From contig NZ_FOLH01000002.1 in NCBI RefSeq assembly GCF_900112235.1, positions 478,012 to 542,011 on the forward strand: a DNA stretch of 64,000 bases, given 5' to 3'. Below are positions 37,197 to 47,536 of the stretch, piece after piece; the first letter of the stretch is position 1; every line of letters begins with the position of its first letter. The notes beneath the pieces are model-generated. The model saw only the letters and a list, made by a program, of their open reading frames with translations. It was not told the DNA's origin and made no database searches. Source of the stretch: Marinospirillum celere (GTDB lineage: Bacteria; Pseudomonadota; Gammaproteobacteria; Pseudomonadales; Halomonadaceae). Position numbers and translations under genes: made by a program.

Positions 37197-38153
37197 ATGA
37201 CCAAGACAACAACTTCGTCACAGGATCCTTATCAGGTTGAACCCTGGTGGCAGCGTATCCTTAATAGTGACCTGTTTTATGATTTTTCCAGGCGTCCAGT
37301 GGTTGTACTTTCGGCAGTCATGACCCTGCTGATTATTTCGGCTTCCATGCTGGCACCCTGGATAGCACCGCATACGCCCTTTGATCCTGCATCCTTGAAC
37401 CTAATGGATGGTTTTACGCCACCCATGGAGCCCAACGCCTTTACCGGTAATGTTTATTGGTTGGGAACGGATAGCCAGGGGCGAGATATTTTCTCGGCTA
37501 TTCTTTACGGAGCGAGAGTTTCCTTATTAGTTGGTTTTGCAGCAGTAGGGTTTGCAGCAATTTTGGGAATTACTCTGGGACTGATTGCTGGCTATAAAGG
37601 AGGCTGGATAGATACGGTGATTATGCGTATTGCTGATGTCCAGCTCAGTTTCCCTGCCATTCTCATAGCCTTGTTGATTTTTGGGATTACCAAAAGCTTG
37701 ATTCCTCGAGAGCTTCAGGAGCAGGCAGCGGTTTATGTTTTGATTCTGTCGATAGGTTTAAGTGACTGGGTTCAATACGCCCGGACAGTACGCAGCTCTA
37801 CCCTCGCAGAAAAAAACAAGGAGTATGTACAGGCCGCTCGTTTATTCGGTGTTACCTGGCCTCGAATTCTGCTGCGCCATATTTTGCCCAATGTCATGGG
37901 GCCGGTGCTGGTTATCGGTACTATAGGCTTGGCTTTAGCCATCATCCTTGAATCGACCCTGTCTTTTTTGGGTGTGGGTGTTCCTGCAACCCAACCTAGT
38001 TTGGGCACCCTGATTCGGGTAGGTAATGAATACCTCTTCTCTGGCGAGTGGTGGATTACCATCTTTCCTGGACTCACTCTTTTGGTACTGGCTTTGTCAG
38101 TGAACCTTTTGGGTGACTGGTTACGTGATGCATTAAACCCAAGGCTGCGTTGA
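37197..38153 (+). CDS. Peptide-type ABC transporter permease (DppC-like)
   Basis: 318 residues. Opens with a cytosolic N terminus of about 40 residues (ILNSDLFYDFSRRPVVVLS) and has HTPFDP, WLGTDSQGRDIFSAILYGAR, the loop EKNKEYVQAARLFGVTWPRI, and ESTLSFLGVGVPATQPSLGT, all standard for the DppC/OppC subfamily. It begins 21 bases after the DppB-like gene and ends one base before the first ATPase gene. It forms the heterodimeric channel with the DppB-like protein. Confidence 0.94.
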   Translation: MTKTTTSSQDPYQVEPWWQRILNSDLFYDFSRRPVVVLSAVMTLLIISASMLAPWIAPHTPFDPASLNLMDGFTPPMEPNAFTGNVYWLGTDSQGRDIFSAILYGARVSLLVGFAAVGFAAILGITLGLIAGYKGGWIDTVIMRIADVQLSFPAILIALLIFGITKSLIPRELQEQAAVYVLILSIGLSDWVQYARTVRSSTLAEKNKEYVQAARLFGVTWPRILLRHILPNVMGPVLVIGTIGLALAIILESTLSFLGVGVPATQPSLGTLIRVGNEYLFSGEWWITIFPGLTLLVLALSVNLLGDWLRDALNPRLR

Positions 38154-38154
38154 T

Positions 38155-39132
38155 ATGAGTGATGTTCTATTATCGGTTCGTGATCTTGTGGTGGAATTTC
38201 CAAAGCGCAAGACCCTGCTAACGGCTCTTGATGGTGTGTCCTTTGATATCCATCGAGGTGAAATTTTAGGTGTGGTTGGCGAATCAGGGGCGGGCAAATC
38301 CCTGACGGGTGCAGCCATTATTGGTTTGCTGGAGCAGCCTGGACGCATTGCCTCCGGTGAAATTTGGCTGGAAGATCAGCGTATTGATCAACTGCCTTAT
38401 GAAAAGATGCGCCAATTGCGCGGCAAGCGCATAGCAATGATCTTTCAAGACCCCCTCACTTCTTTAAACCCAATTTTTACCATTGCCGAGCAACTGGTGG
38501 AAACAATCCGCACTCATTTGCCTCTCAATGCCAAGCAAGCAAGGGAAAGAGCCATACAGCTCCTGGATGAGGTGGGTATTCCAGCGGCTGCCAAGCGTGT
38601 CGATGACTACCCGCATCAATTCTCGGGCGGGATGCGTCAGCGAGTGGTGATTGCCTTGGCTCTGGCAGGTGAGCCTGAGTTGATCATTGCTGATGAACCA
38701 ACAACTGCCCTGGATGTTTCGGTACAAGCCCAGATTATCGATGTTTTGAAAAGGATGTGCGCCGACCATGGCGCTGCAGTGATGCTGGTCACTCATGATA
38801 TGGGGGTGATAGCCGAAGCCTGTGACCGGGTGGCCGTTATGTATGCGGGTCGGGTTGCCGAAATAGGCCAGGTGCGTCAAATTGTTAAACAGCCTCAGCA
38901 CCCTTACACCCAGGGATTAATGGGTTCAATTCCGTCACTTGCTCACCAGCGTCATCGTCTGATTCAAATACCCGGCAGCATGCCACGTTTGGATGCTATT
39001 CCAACGGGCTGTGCATTCAATCCGCGCTGCACTTCAGTGGGTGAACGCTGCTATAAGGAACGTCCTGATTTACTGGTAACGAATCAGGGTGAAGTGGCTT
39101 GCTGGCTCTTTGATCAAGGGGGTGTGGCATGA
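38155..39132 (+). CDS. Peptide-type ABC transporter ATP-binding protein (DppD-like)
   Basis: 325 residues. ABC ATPase with Walker A GESGAGKSLTG, Q-loop MIFQDPLTSLNP, signature FSGGMRQRVVIALAL, Walker B LIIADEPTTALDVS and H-loop LVTHDMGV. The C-terminal oligopeptide extension contains GCAFNPRC, ERCYKE and ACWLF; the DppD group is known to hold a 4Fe-4S cluster on such cysteines, so one is plausible here. It overlaps the DppF-like gene by four bases. Confidence 0.94.
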   Translation: MSDVLLSVRDLVVEFPKRKTLLTALDGVSFDIHRGEILGVVGESGAGKSLTGAAIIGLLEQPGRIASGEIWLEDQRIDQLPYEKMRQLRGKRIAMIFQDPLTSLNPIFTIAEQLVETIRTHLPLNAKQARERAIQLLDEVGIPAAAKRVDDYPHQFSGGMRQRVVIALALAGEPELIIADEPTTALDVSVQAQIIDVLKRMCADHGAAVMLVTHDMGVIAEACDRVAVMYAGRVAEIGQVRQIVKQPQHPYTQGLMGSIPSLAHQRHRLIQIPGSMPRLDAIPTGCAFNPRCTSVGERCYKERPDLLVTNQGEVACWLFDQGGVA

Positions 39133-40127
39133 ATCAAGCTAAACGGCCCCTGTTGGAAGTCAAAGATCTGACCTGTCACTTTGATGTTTCCAAGCCTTTG
39201 CTGAATCGTATTTTGGAAAGAGAGCCCAAAAGCTTTTTAACAGCAGTGGATGAAGTTTCTTTTGAAGTCAATAAAGGGGAAACCTTTGCCCTGGTGGGTG
39301 AATCAGGTTCGGGGAAATCCACCATTGCAAAGCTGATTGTGGATTTGGTGCATCCCTCTTCGGGTAAAATCGAGTTTGATGGCCAGTCCTTGGCAACCAG
39401 TCGGGGACAAGCCTTCAAGAATTTACGGCGAAGGATGCAAATGATCTTTCAGGATCCTTTTGCCAGTCTGAATCCCCGATGGCCGGTTGGCGAGCTGGTT
39501 GCTGAGCCCATTTATGCTTTCGGGCTGGCAAAAAGCCGGGCTGAAGTGAACCGTACTGTTGAAGAATTGCTTGAAAAAGTGGGCCTTTCCGGACGGGATG
39601 CAGCTAAGTTTCCTCATGAGTTCTCAGGTGGACAACGCCAGCGTATTGCAATTGCCCGCGCACTTTCTGCTCAGCCGGATTTTCTGGTTTGTGATGAGCC
39701 CACTTCAGCCTTGGATGTCTCTGTTCAGGCGCAAATTCTGAATTTAATGAAGGATTTACAGGACGAGTTTGGGCTGACCTATCTTTTTATCAGTCATGAT
39801 ATGTCAGTGGTTAAGCATATGGCTGATCGGATAGGGGTTTTGTATCTGGGGGCGCTGGTAGAGAATGCAGCGGCTGAAGAGCTGTTTAAAAACCCCAAGC
39901 ATCCTTATACCCGGATGCTCCTGGATGCCATTCCTGACCATGAGATGACAGGGCGCAAACGCCAAGCCATCAAAGGGGAGATTCCCAGTCCTATAGACCC
40001 ACCTTCCGGCTGTACCTTTCATCCCCGGTGTGCGCTGGCAACCGGGGAATGCAAGGTGAAACGGCCAGAAGTGGTGGTTCGTGAAGGCACCCGAGTTGCC
40101 TGCTGGGAAGTTGACCGTTTGGCTTAG
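39129..40127 (+). CDS. Peptide-type ABC transporter ATP-binding protein (DppF-like)
   Basis: 332 residues. Walker A GESGSGKSTIAKL, Q-loop MIFQDPFASLNPRW, signature FSGGQRQRIAIARAL, Walker B LVCDEPTSALDVS and H-loop FISHDMSV. The C-terminal extension has GCTFHPRCALATGECK and ACWEVD. It is the second ATPase of the importer and the last gene of the operon. The start codon is ATGA-coupled to the previous gene. Its stop overlaps the convergent amidase stop by three bases, with no terminator visible, so the two operons run into each other. Confidence 0.94.
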   Translation: MNQAKRPLLEVKDLTCHFDVSKPLLNRILEREPKSFLTAVDEVSFEVNKGETFALVGESGSGKSTIAKLIVDLVHPSSGKIEFDGQSLATSRGQAFKNLRRRMQMIFQDPFASLNPRWPVGELVAEPIYAFGLAKSRAEVNRTVEELLEKVGLSGRDAAKFPHEFSGGQRQRIAIARALSAQPDFLVCDEPTSALDVSVQAQILNLMKDLQDEFGLTYLFISHDMSVVKHMADRIGVLYLGALVENAAAEELFKNPKHPYTRMLLDAIPDHEMTGRKRQAIKGEIPSPIDPPSGCTFHPRCALATGECKVKRPEVVVREGTRVACWEVDRLA

Positions 40128-40996
40128 CGGCCCGCTTTGGTCATCATGACTTGATAACGATCTGGACGGCGGTCACGGAAGACCCCCCAGGAATCACGGG
40201 CAAAAGCCAATTCATCCAAATCGAAACTTTGGACAAGAACCCCTTCCTCCTGACGATCCAGTTCAGCAATCTTGGCACCCAGACCATCAGTAATAAAAGA
40301 CGAACCGTAGAAGGTGATTTGCCAGTCATCTTCTTTTTCGATGCCGACGCGATTCGAAACTACAACTGGGGTCAGGTTAGCTGCAGCATGACCTTGTTGA
40401 GTACGCTGCCAGTGATCTTTGCTGTCCAGGCTGGCATCATGCGGCTCGCTGCCAATAGCGGTAGGGAAGAAGATGACTTCAGCACCCTGCAAGGCCAGCG
40501 CACGGGCGGTTTCCGGAAACCACTGATCCCAGCAGATCCCCAGACCTATGCGCGCATAGCGGGTATTCCAAACCTGAAAGCCGGTATCGCCCGGTGAAAA
40601 ATAAAACTTCTCACTGTAACCTGGGCCATCAGGGATATGGGTTTTGCGGTAGAGGTTGGGATGCAGGCTGCCATCGGCATCGATCAGAACGACGGTATTG
40701 AATCTGACCTGACCGGCCAGCTCATAAAAGCAAATGGGCAGGACCACTTGCAGTTCGGCAGCCAGTTTTTGGAAATGGGCAACGGCCGGGTTTTCTTCCA
40801 GGGGTGTGGCCAGCTTTAAATAATCATATTTCTGTTTTTGACAGAAATAGGGCGTTTCAAACAGCTCTTGCAGCAGAATAATCTGTGCACCCTGGGCTGC
40901 GGCTTCACGAACCAGCTTTTCCGCTTTGGCAATATTGTCTTGCCGATTTGCTGAGCAAGCCATTTGGGTGGCGGCAACGCTGATTTTTCGGGACAT
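40124..40996 (-). CDS. aguB: N-carbamoylputrescine amidase
   Basis: 290 residues, a carbon-nitrogen hydrolase (nitrilase superfamily) that cleaves N-carbamoylputrescine to putrescine, CO2 and ammonia. The catalytic triad is visible: Glu44 in LLQELFETPYF, Lys118 in LYRKTHIPDGPGY and Cys155 in LGICWDQWFPE. The segment SKDHWQRTQQGHAAANLTPVV is specific to the AguB branch. It begins nine bases after the copA stop, with AAGG eight bases before the ATG, so it sits at the end of a copper-handling operon while its pathway partner aguA lies 11 kb upstream on the other strand. Confidence 0.95.
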   Translation of the reverse strand: MSRKISVAATQMACSANRQDNIAKAEKLVREAAAQGAQIILLQELFETPYFCQKQKYDYLKLATPLEENPAVAHFQKLAAELQVVLPICFYELAGQVRFNTVVLIDADGSLHPNLYRKTHIPDGPGYSEKFYFSPGDTGFQVWNTRYARIGLGICWDQWFPETARALALQGAEVIFFPTAIGSEPHDASLDSKDHWQRTQQGHAAANLTPVVVSNRVGIEKEDDWQITFYGSSFITDGLGAKIAELDRQEEGVLVQSFDLDELAFARDSWGVFRDRRPDRYQVMMTKAGR

Positions 40997-41005
40997 AGAG
41001 CAACC

Positions 41006-43243
41006 TTAGTGTTTATCCAGTTTGATATAACGTAAGCGATTGGCATTACTGACGACGGTTACCGAAGACAAGGCCATGGCAGCCGCTGCATAAGCAGGGC
41101 TCAGCAACCAGCCGGTTAACGGAAAGAGAACGCCAGCAGCCAAGGGAATACCCAGTGTATTGTAGATGAAAGCCCCAAAAAGGTTTTGCCAGATATTGCG
41201 TACAGTGGCCCGTGAAATCAGCATGGCATCGGCTACACCCTGCAAGGAGCCACGCATCAGTGTTAGATCAGCGCTTTCAATAGCGATGTCGGTGCCTGTA
41301 CCTATGGCAAAACCGACATGGGCTTGAGCCAAAGCGGGGGCATCATTGATGCCATCACCAACCATGCCAACCCGCAAACCCTGATCCTGAAGTTCACGCA
41401 CTTTATCGGCTTTTTGATCAGGGCGAACCTCGGCAAAAATTTCTGAGATACCGACTTGCTTGGCAACGGCTTGCGCAGTGCGCTGGCTATCTCCGGTCAG
41501 CATGACGACGCGAACACCGGCTTTTTGCAAGCGTTGGATCGCCGCTGCTGAATCCTCTTTGATTGGATCGGCAATCCCCGCCAGGGCAACGAGTTCACCC
41601 TTGATAGCCAGGTGAACACAGGTGTGGCCTTGATCGGCCATAGCCGCAGCCTGTTCTTCGGCTTCAGGGCTGATGCTAACCTGCTCGGCTTCCAGTAGAG
41701 AGCGATTCCCTACTAACCAGGTTTGGCTATCAATTTCACCCTTAATGCCCTGGCCGCTGAGAATTTCAGGAGTGGCTGTCTTGGGCAGAGTCAGCTGCTT
41801 TTCCTTGGCCGCTTGCACTAGGGCTGCCGCGAGAGGGTGCTCTGAAGCCTGTTCCAAAGCGGCCAACTGGGCCAAGAGCTGATCATCTGTGAGTGTTTGC
41901 TGACTTGTCTCCAGGCGCTTAAAGGTCACCAGCTTGGGCTTGCCTTCCGTAATGGTACCGGTTTTGTCCAAAATTACTGCATCCAGGCGCGAAGACTCTT
42001 GCAGGGCATCGCCTTTACGAATCAGCACCCCTTTTTCAGCCGCACGGCCCACACCTACCATAATCGACATAGGTGTTGCCAAGCCCAAAGCACAGGGGCA
42101 GGCAATCACTAGCACTGCCATAGCCGTAATCAGTACATAGGCGGATTGAGGCTCAGGACCAAAAAAGCCCCAGACCAGTGCCGTAGCCAGGGCAATCAAA
42201 ATCACTATGGGTACAAAAATAGAGCTGATTTTATCCACCAGGCGACCTATGGCCGGTTTGGAGCCCTGGGCATCACGAACCTGGTTGATGATCTGTGCCA
42301 AAGCCGTTTCTTCACCGACCTTACGTACCCGCATCTTAATGCTGCCACCCTGATTGACCGTTCCTGCGGAAAGCCAGTCTTTTTTCTTTTTGCTAACGGG
42401 TAAAGGCTCACCGGTCAGCATGGATTCATCAACCTGAGTGGTGCCTTCAGCCAGAACGCCATCAACGGGAATTCGTTCGCCAGGTTTAACTCGCAGGAGA
42501 TCGCTGGGTTGAATGGAAGCCAGGCGCATTTCCTTTTCTTCACCTTCGGGTGTGATCAGGGTGGCGGTGTCGGGTTGCAACTGCATCAGCCGCCGGATTG
42601 CCTGGGAGGCCTGGCCGCGAGCACGGGTTTCCAGGGCCGAGCCCAGGTTAACCAGGCCGATGATAAAAGCCGCTGCTTCATAGTAAACATGGCGACCCTC
42701 AGGGGGCACTATTTCAGGCCAGAGCACCATCAGTGTGGAATAGATCCAGGCAGCCCCGGTACCCAGCGCAATCAGGCTATCCATATTGGCCCGGCGATTT
42801 TTTAATGCCGTCCAGGCGCCGGTGTAAAAGTGACCGCCTGCATAAACCATGGCAAAAAGAGTGGCTAAGCCGATTAGACCCCAAGTGAAACGAGCCTCTT
42901 CCAGCATCGGCAGGTGCCCGGTCATCATAAACAGCATCTGGGGAACACCCACGGCCAGGGCAACCCAGGTTTTGATCCAGACTTTTTTCAGTGCCGCGGC
43001 TTCTTCGGCCTGGCGTTCTGTTTCACCATAGTCAGCGCCCATGGGAGTGGCACCGTAACCGGCATCTTCAACCGCTTTAACCAGGATCTTTTCATCTACC
43101 TCGCCTTTAACCTCAGCACTACGGTCAGGCAGATTAACGGTTACTCCCTGGACACCGGAAACACCCTGCAGAGCTTTTTCGACACTAGTGACACAAGCGC
43201 CACAGGTCATGCCTCTCAAGGCCAGACGAATAGGTTTTGACAT
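41006..43243 (-). CDS. copA: Copper-exporting P1B-type ATPase
   Basis: 745 residues from ATG 43243 (GGAG upstream); an earlier in-frame TTG is disfavoured. One N-terminal heavy-metal domain carries GMTCGACV (Cys14, Cys17). The transmembrane metal site is CPC in [13 protein letters not shown]; the phosphorylated aspartate is Asp426 in [22 protein letters not shown] is the HP motif, and [10 protein letters not shown] and [14 protein letters not shown] complete the ATPase core. The CPC motif and CxxC domain mark a Cu(I) exporter. The chaperone gene copZ is directly upstream in the same orientation, separated by a 94-bp repeat. No CueR-type operator was recognised. Confidence 0.95.
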   Translation of the reverse strand: MSKPIRLALRGMTCGACVTSVEKALQGVSGVQGVTVNLPDRSAEVKGEVDEKILVKAVEDAGYGATPMGADYGETERQAEEAAALKKVWIKTWVALAVGVPQMLFMMTGHLPMLEEARFTWGLIGLATLFAMVYAGGHFYTGAWTALKNRRANMDSLIALGTGAAWIYSTLMVLWPEIVPPEGRHVYYEAAAFIIGLVNLGSALETRARGQASQAIRRLMQLQPDTATLITPEGEEKEMRLASIQPSDLLRVKPGERIPVDGVLAEGTTQVDESMLTGEPLPVSKKKKDWLSAGTVNQGGSIKMRVRKVGEETALAQIINQVRDAQGSKPAIGRLVDKISSIFVPIVILIALATALVWGFFGPEPQSAYVLITAMAVLVIACPCALGLATPMSIMVGVGRAAEKGVLIRKGDALQESSRLDAVILDKTGTITEGKPKLVTFKRLETSQQTLTDDQLLAQLAALEQASEHPLAAALVQAAKEKQLTLPKTATPEILSGQGIKGEIDSQTWLVGNRSLLEAEQVSISPEAEEQAAAMADQGHTCVHLAIKGELVALAGIADPIKEDSAAAIQRLQKAGVRVVMLTGDSQRTAQAVAKQVGISEIFAEVRPDQKADKVRELQDQGLRVGMVGDGINDAPALAQAHVGFAIGTGTDIAIESADLTLMRGSLQGVADAMLISRATVRNIWQNLFGAFIYNTLGIPLAAGVLFPLTGWLLSPAYAAAAMALSSVTVVSNANRLRYIKLDKH

Positions 43244-43284
43244 AGGAGCTCCAGTGATAGAACGCAAGCGGGAAGAGCCTGGCG

Positions 43285-43378
43285 GCAGGGTGGTGTTTGG
43301 TCAGGCTGTTCACAACAGGATGTTGTGACCAGAGCTTACAGGGACGTATGAACGCGTCCTGACAAACAGCCACCCTGC
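43285..43378. repeat. 94-bp hairpin repeat element, copy 2
   Basis: Between copZ and copA, inverted relative to copy 1. Outer arms GCAGGGTGG...GGTCAGG and CCTGAC...CCACCCTGC pair with each other but differ from copy 1's arms. The inner hairpin is TCACAACA-GGA-TGTTGTGA (43310-43328); its terminal T-A pair replaces the C-G pair of copy 1. The non-paired core (AGAGCTTACAGGGACGTATG) matches copy 1's reverse complement with few changes. No T tract and no coding potential. Confidence 0.85.
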
Positions 43379-43409
43379 AACAGGCAGGCGGTAGGTGGTG
43401 GCCTGCGGC

Positions 43410-43604
43410 TTATTCCTCTGCCTCAAAGCCCAGGTTTTCAATAATTTCTATGGCTTCGTCCGGGCTGATACTGCCGGTAATTTCAGCCGAGTTCTGGGTG
43501 ACATCGACCTGCTCAACCCGCTCATGGGTAACCAGCGCTTCAGTGACCTTGTTGACGCAGCCACCGCAAGTCAGGCCCATCAGCTTGAGTTCAAAACTTG
43601 GCAT
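43410..43604 (-). CDS. copZ: Copper chaperone / heavy-metal-associated domain protein
   Basis: 64 residues from ATG 43604, which has GTGGAG at proper spacing; an upstream in-frame GTG lacks one. A single HMA ferredoxin-like fold: the metal site LTCGGCV near residues 10-16, then VEQVDVTQNSAEITG and a final helix ending GFEAEE. Proteins of this kind hand Cu(I) to CopA. The GGC instead of GAC/GMHC context and the acidic tail differ from E. coli-type CopZ, but the adjacent CPC-type ATPase supports the copper assignment. Confidence 0.88.
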   Translation of the reverse strand: MPSFELKLMGLTCGGCVNKVTEALVTHERVEQVDVTQNSAEITGSISPDEAIEIIENLGFEAEE

Positions 43605-43641
43605 TTTGTGCTCCACAATTCAATTTTCAATAAAAAAGTTT

Positions 43642-44610
43642 TTAGGCTTCGGCACCATGCAAGGCCACCCTTGCCTGAGGATCGTAGGGCAAGTTTAGCA
43701 GACTGGCTTTCAAAGTAAGTTCTGAATTAGCAAAAAATGTATCATTTTCCTCTAATGCATTTTGGTTGATCACTGCCAGGGCTTCCAGCTCACCACGTCG
43801 GTCAGATGCTGTTTGAATGATCTCACCCTGTTGCTTGCCTTGGGCATCATAAACAGCTGCTGGAAGTTGCAGTTCGCCTGTGTTCAGGTGGATGCGATGC
43901 AAGCGTTTTTTGACCTGCCCACGAAACTGGGCACGAGCGACAATTTCCTGTCCGATATAGCAGCCCTTTTTAAAACTAACCGCGCCCTGGGCCTGAAAGT
44001 TAAGCATCTGGGGTAGGTACTGGTCTGCCAATTCTGCAGTTACCTGTACCCGACCAGCTTGAATATCCAGTAGCTTCCAGCATTCTTGAGGAGCCTCGGT
44101 GGTCAGGCTGTGGATTTTATTCAAAGTGGTTGTAAAGTTTTCGTGATCACGTTTTAAAAGTACTAAGCCACGTGCCAGGGGGCCTGGTAAATGCAGAACC
44201 AGTCCTTGGTCATTAACTGCCTGGCGGTAATCAGTTTTGGGCCAGGCACCGAGGAGACTGGCAACTAGGGCAGGGGTTTCTTTACCGGACAAGCCCAAAA
44301 TCTGGTAGTCCGCTGTTGTGTCTACCAGTCGAGTTTTGAAAAAAGGCTCGTATTTTTTTAAATGACTGCTGACTGCTTCCAGATTGTTCTTGGGTAGAAT
44401 CAAGGCCAGGTGGTCATCGGCAAAGGAGACGACCTCAAAACTACTGATGACCCGGCCTTTCAGGCTGCAAAGAAGGCCAGGTAGTGCTTGTTCATTATTG
44501 ACCAGGCGTAGATCAGTGGTGATCTGGCCCTGGAGAAGCTTATCCGGCTGGCCGCCCTGGAGCTCGAGAATTGCCAACTCATCGAGTGAGGCACAAAAAA
44601 CTTGGGACAT
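43642..44610 (-). CDS. ygfZ: tRNA-modifying/Fe-S maintenance protein YgfZ (folate-binding GcvT-like)
   Basis: 322 residues. The family signature KGCYIGQEIVAR, including the conserved cysteine, lies near residue 220; the N-terminal part has LQGQITTDLRLVN and the C-terminal part is a GcvT-like barrel. YgfZ/IbaG57 proteins bind tetrahydrofolate and help maintain or repair Fe-S clusters of enzymes such as MiaB. It is the first gene of the minus-strand ygfZ-copZ-copA-aguB string; copZ follows after 37 bases. The pairing with copper genes may reflect copper damage to Fe-S clusters, but this is inference. Confidence 0.93.
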   Translation of the reverse strand: MSQVFCASLDELAILELQGGQPDKLLQGQITTDLRLVNNEQALPGLLCSLKGRVISSFEVVSFADDHLALILPKNNLEAVSSHLKKYEPFFKTRLVDTTADYQILGLSGKETPALVASLLGAWPKTDYRQAVNDQGLVLHLPGPLARGLVLLKRDHENFTTTLNKIHSLTTEAPQECWKLLDIQAGRVQVTAELADQYLPQMLNFQAQGAVSFKKGCYIGQEIVARAQFRGQVKKRLHRIHLNTGELQLPAAVYDAQGKQQGEIIQTASDRRGELEALAVINQNALEENDTFFANSELTLKASLLNLPYDPQARVALHGAEA

Positions 44611-44699
44611 GAAGAAAACCCTTATCGGTTTATCGGCTTATTGCATCGCAGTAATGTGATTGATAGGGGTGCTTATTGCAAGTTTCAAGGGTGCAATAA

Positions 44700-44734
44700 A
44701 AAAACCGCCACTACTTAAGTAGGGCGGTTTTTTT
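44700..44734 (-). terminator. Terminator of acnB
   Basis: AAACCGCC...CTACTTAAGTAG...GGCGGTTT forms a long stem with one bulged base; A and T tracts on both sides make it potentially bidirectional, but only acnB ends toward it. Confidence 0.85.
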
Positions 44735-44773
44735 AAAGGCTGAAACCCGAAGGCTTCAGCGCTTGTCAGCCGA

Positions 44774-47374
44774 TCAGGCTTCCTGGGCAACAGGAATCAC
44801 TGAAGAAGCAGCTTTCTGATACTCTTCGATCTGGTCGAAGTTCAGATAGCGGTAGACTTCACCCGCCATAGTGTTGATTTTGGAAGCTTTTTCCAGGTAT
44901 TCCTCTGGGGTTGGCAGTTTGCCCATAATGGAGGCAATCGCAGCCAGCTCAGCAGAAGCTAGGAAGACATCCGCACCATCACCCAAACGGTTGGGGAAGT
45001 TACGCGTCGAGGTGGATACAGCAGTGGATTTAGGTGCAATACGTGCCTGGTTACCCATGCACAGCGAGCAGCCTGGCATTTCCATGCGCGCACCGGACTT
45101 GCCGTAGATGCTGTAGTAGCCTTCTGCGGTCAATTGGTGCTGATCCATCTTGGTGGGCGGAGACAGCCACAGACGTGTAGGCAGCTCACCCTTGTATTGT
45201 TCCAGCAGCTTACCAGCAGCGCGGAAGTGACCGATGTTGGTCATGCAGGAGCCAATGAAGACTTCATCAATCTTGCGACCAGCAACTTCAGACAGCAGGC
45301 GGGCATCGTCTGGGTCGTTAGGTGCACAAAGAACAGGTTCTTTGATTTCGTTCAGATCTACTTCAATGACGGCTGCATATTCAGCATCTTTGTCAGCACG
45401 CATCAGAGAAGGATTGGCCAGCCAGTCTTCCATCGCCTTGGCGCGACGCTCCAGAGTGCGAGGATCGCCATAACCGTTGCTGATCATCCAGCGTAGCAGA
45501 GTGATGTTGGACTTCAGATACTCGGCAACAGACTCTTCAGACAGGGTGATGGTACAACCGGCTGCAGAGCGCTCGGCAGAAGCATCAGAGAGTTCAAATG
45601 CCTGCTCGGCAGTCAGGTGCTCCAGACCTTCGATTTCCAGAACGCGGCCAGAGAAGATGTTCTTCTTGCCTTTCTTCTCAACGGTCAGGTGACCATCTTG
45701 AATGGCTTGGTAAGGAATGGCGTGAACCAGATCGCGCAGGGTAATACCTGGCTGCATTTCGCCTTTGAAGCGAACCAGTACTGACTCAGGCATATCCAGC
45801 GGCATCACACCAGTAGCTGCAGCGAAGGCGACCAGACCGGAACCTGCTGGGAAAGAAATGCCCAGAGGGAAACGGGTGTGAGAGTCACCACCAGTACCCA
45901 CGGTGTCAGGCAACAGCATGCGGTTCAACCAGGAGTGGATGATACCGTCACCTGGGCGCAGAGACACACCGCCACGGTTCATGATGAAGTCAGGCAGGGT
46001 GTGGTGGGTGTTGACATCAACAGGCTTGGGATAAGCAGCAGTGTGACAGAAAGACTGCATCACCAGATCCGCCTGGAAGCCCAAGCAAGCCAGGTCTTTC
46101 AGTTCGTCACGGGTCATAGGACCAGTGGTGTCCTGAGAACCGACAGTAGTCATCTTAGGCTCGCAGTAGGTGCCTGGTCGAACACCTTCCATGCCACAGG
46201 CTTTGCCAACCATTTTTTGAGCCAGGGTGAATCCCTTGCCAGTATCGACAGGCTGCTCAGGTTTCTTGAACAGATCAGAAGGGCCCATGCCTAGTTCAGC
46301 GCGTGCTTTTTCAGTCAGGCCGCGACCGATGATCAGAGGAATACGGCCACCAGCGCGAACTTCATCCAGTAGCACCTGGGTTTTCAGTTCAAAAGTGGAG
46401 ACCACTTCATCAGTGCCGTGCTTGCAGACTTTACCTTGGTAAGGGTAAACGTCAATGATGTCGCCCATGTTCAGGTTTTCAACATCCATCTCGATGGGCA
46501 GAGCGCCAGCATCTTCCATGGTGTTGTAGAAAATAGGTGCGATTTTGGAACCAAAGCAGAAGCCACCGGCGCGCTTGTTGGGTACGTTGGGGATGTCATC
46601 ACCAAAGAACCAAAGCACCGAGTTGGTCGCTGATTTACGTGAAGAACCAGTACCGACTACGTCACCAACATAGGCAACGGGGAAGCCTTTGGATTTAACT
46701 TCTTCGATTTGCTTCAGAGGGCCGGTCACACCGGGCTCTTCAGGTTTGATGCCGTCACGTTCCATTTTCAGCATGGCGTTGGCATGCAGAGGGATGTCAG
46801 GACGTGACCAGGCATCAGGAGCAGGAGACAGGTCGTCAGTGTTGGTTTCGCCAGGCACTTTAAAGACGGCCAGGGAAATCTTTTCAGCAAGAGCAGGTTT
46901 GTTAGTAAACCACTCGGCTTCAGCCCAGGACTTCATAACGGCCTTGGCGTTTTCGTTACCTTCTTTGGCTTTGTCAGCGACATCGTGGAAGGCATCGAAC
47001 ATCAGCAGGGTATGCTTGAGTTCTTCACCAGCCAGGGCACCCAGTTGGTCGTCTTCCAGGAGGTCAACCAGAGTGACTATGTTATAGCCGCCTTGCATGG
47101 TGCCGAGTAGTTGTACGGCTTTTTCAGCAGAAATGAGTGGGGAAGAGGCTTCGCCCTTGGCAACGGCAGCCAGGAAGCCAGCTTTAACGTAGGCGGCTTC
47201 ATCAACACCAGCAGGTACACGGTTGCTGATTAGGTCAACCAGAAACTCTTCTTCGCCTGCGGGCGGGTTTTTCAGCAGGTCAACCAAAGCAGCGGTTTGC
47301 TCTGCATCCAGTGGTTTGGGTGGAACGCCCTCTTGAGCGCGTTCTTCGACATGTTTGCGGTAAGCTTCTAGCAC
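44774..47374 (-). CDS. acnB: Aconitate hydratase B
   Basis: 866 residues, the full-length AcnB form with an N-terminal HEAT-like domain ([16 protein letters not shown]), then the swivel domain ([20 protein letters not shown]) and the catalytic core. The 4Fe-4S cluster cysteines are in [15 protein letters not shown] context, [12 protein letters not shown] and [14 protein letters not shown]. It interconverts citrate and isocitrate in the TCA and glyoxylate cycles. In E. coli the apo form is also an mRNA-binding regulator. It stands alone with its own terminator, upstream of ygfZ, whose product helps Fe-S enzymes. Confidence 0.98.
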   Translation of the reverse strand: MLEAYRKHVEERAQEGVPPKPLDAEQTAALVDLLKNPPAGEEEFLVDLISNRVPAGVDEAAYVKAGFLAAVAKGEASSPLISAEKAVQLLGTMQGGYNIVTLVDLLEDDQLGALAGEELKHTLLMFDAFHDVADKAKEGNENAKAVMKSWAEAEWFTNKPALAEKISLAVFKVPGETNTDDLSPAPDAWSRPDIPLHANAMLKMERDGIKPEEPGVTGPLKQIEEVKSKGFPVAYVGDVVGTGSSRKSATNSVLWFFGDDIPNVPNKRAGGFCFGSKIAPIFYNTMEDAGALPIEMDVENLNMGDIIDVYPYQGKVCKHGTDEVVSTFELKTQVLLDEVRAGGRIPLIIGRGLTEKARAELGMGPSDLFKKPEQPVDTGKGFTLAQKMVGKACGMEGVRPGTYCEPKMTTVGSQDTTGPMTRDELKDLACLGFQADLVMQSFCHTAAYPKPVDVNTHHTLPDFIMNRGGVSLRPGDGIIHSWLNRMLLPDTVGTGGDSHTRFPLGISFPAGSGLVAFAAATGVMPLDMPESVLVRFKGEMQPGITLRDLVHAIPYQAIQDGHLTVEKKGKKNIFSGRVLEIEGLEHLTAEQAFELSDASAERSAAGCTITLSEESVAEYLKSNITLLRWMISNGYGDPRTLERRAKAMEDWLANPSLMRADKDAEYAAVIEVDLNEIKEPVLCAPNDPDDARLLSEVAGRKIDEVFIGSCMTNIGHFRAAGKLLEQYKGELPTRLWLSPPTKMDQHQLTAEGYYSIYGKSGARMEMPGCSLCMGNQARIAPKSTAVSTSTRNFPNRLGDGADVFLASAELAAIASIMGKLPTPEEYLEKASKINTMAGEVYRYLNFDQIEEYQKAASSVIPVAQEA

Positions 47375-47536
47375 GGTTTTATACCCTCATCTGTTAGCGC
47401 TTCGATCGACAGCGGAAAATCCTGTTCTTCTTGAATCAAAGCAATCGATGGATTCATCGATCCCTTTAAAAGGCGGTGGCATTGTAGAGTAAATTGTCAA
47501 CAAAGTTAAGTTGGGCAAAAGTTGTAGACCCTTTGG

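Noticed and set aside
40121..40130. Overlap of the DppF-like and amidase genes as a possible frameshift
   Set aside because: Both proteins reach their normal C termini; the shared bases are only opposing stop codons.
47477..47500. TTGACA on the minus strand upstream of acnB as a -35 box
   Set aside because: No suitable -10 hexamer at 16-18 bases; the only TACAAT is eight bases away.
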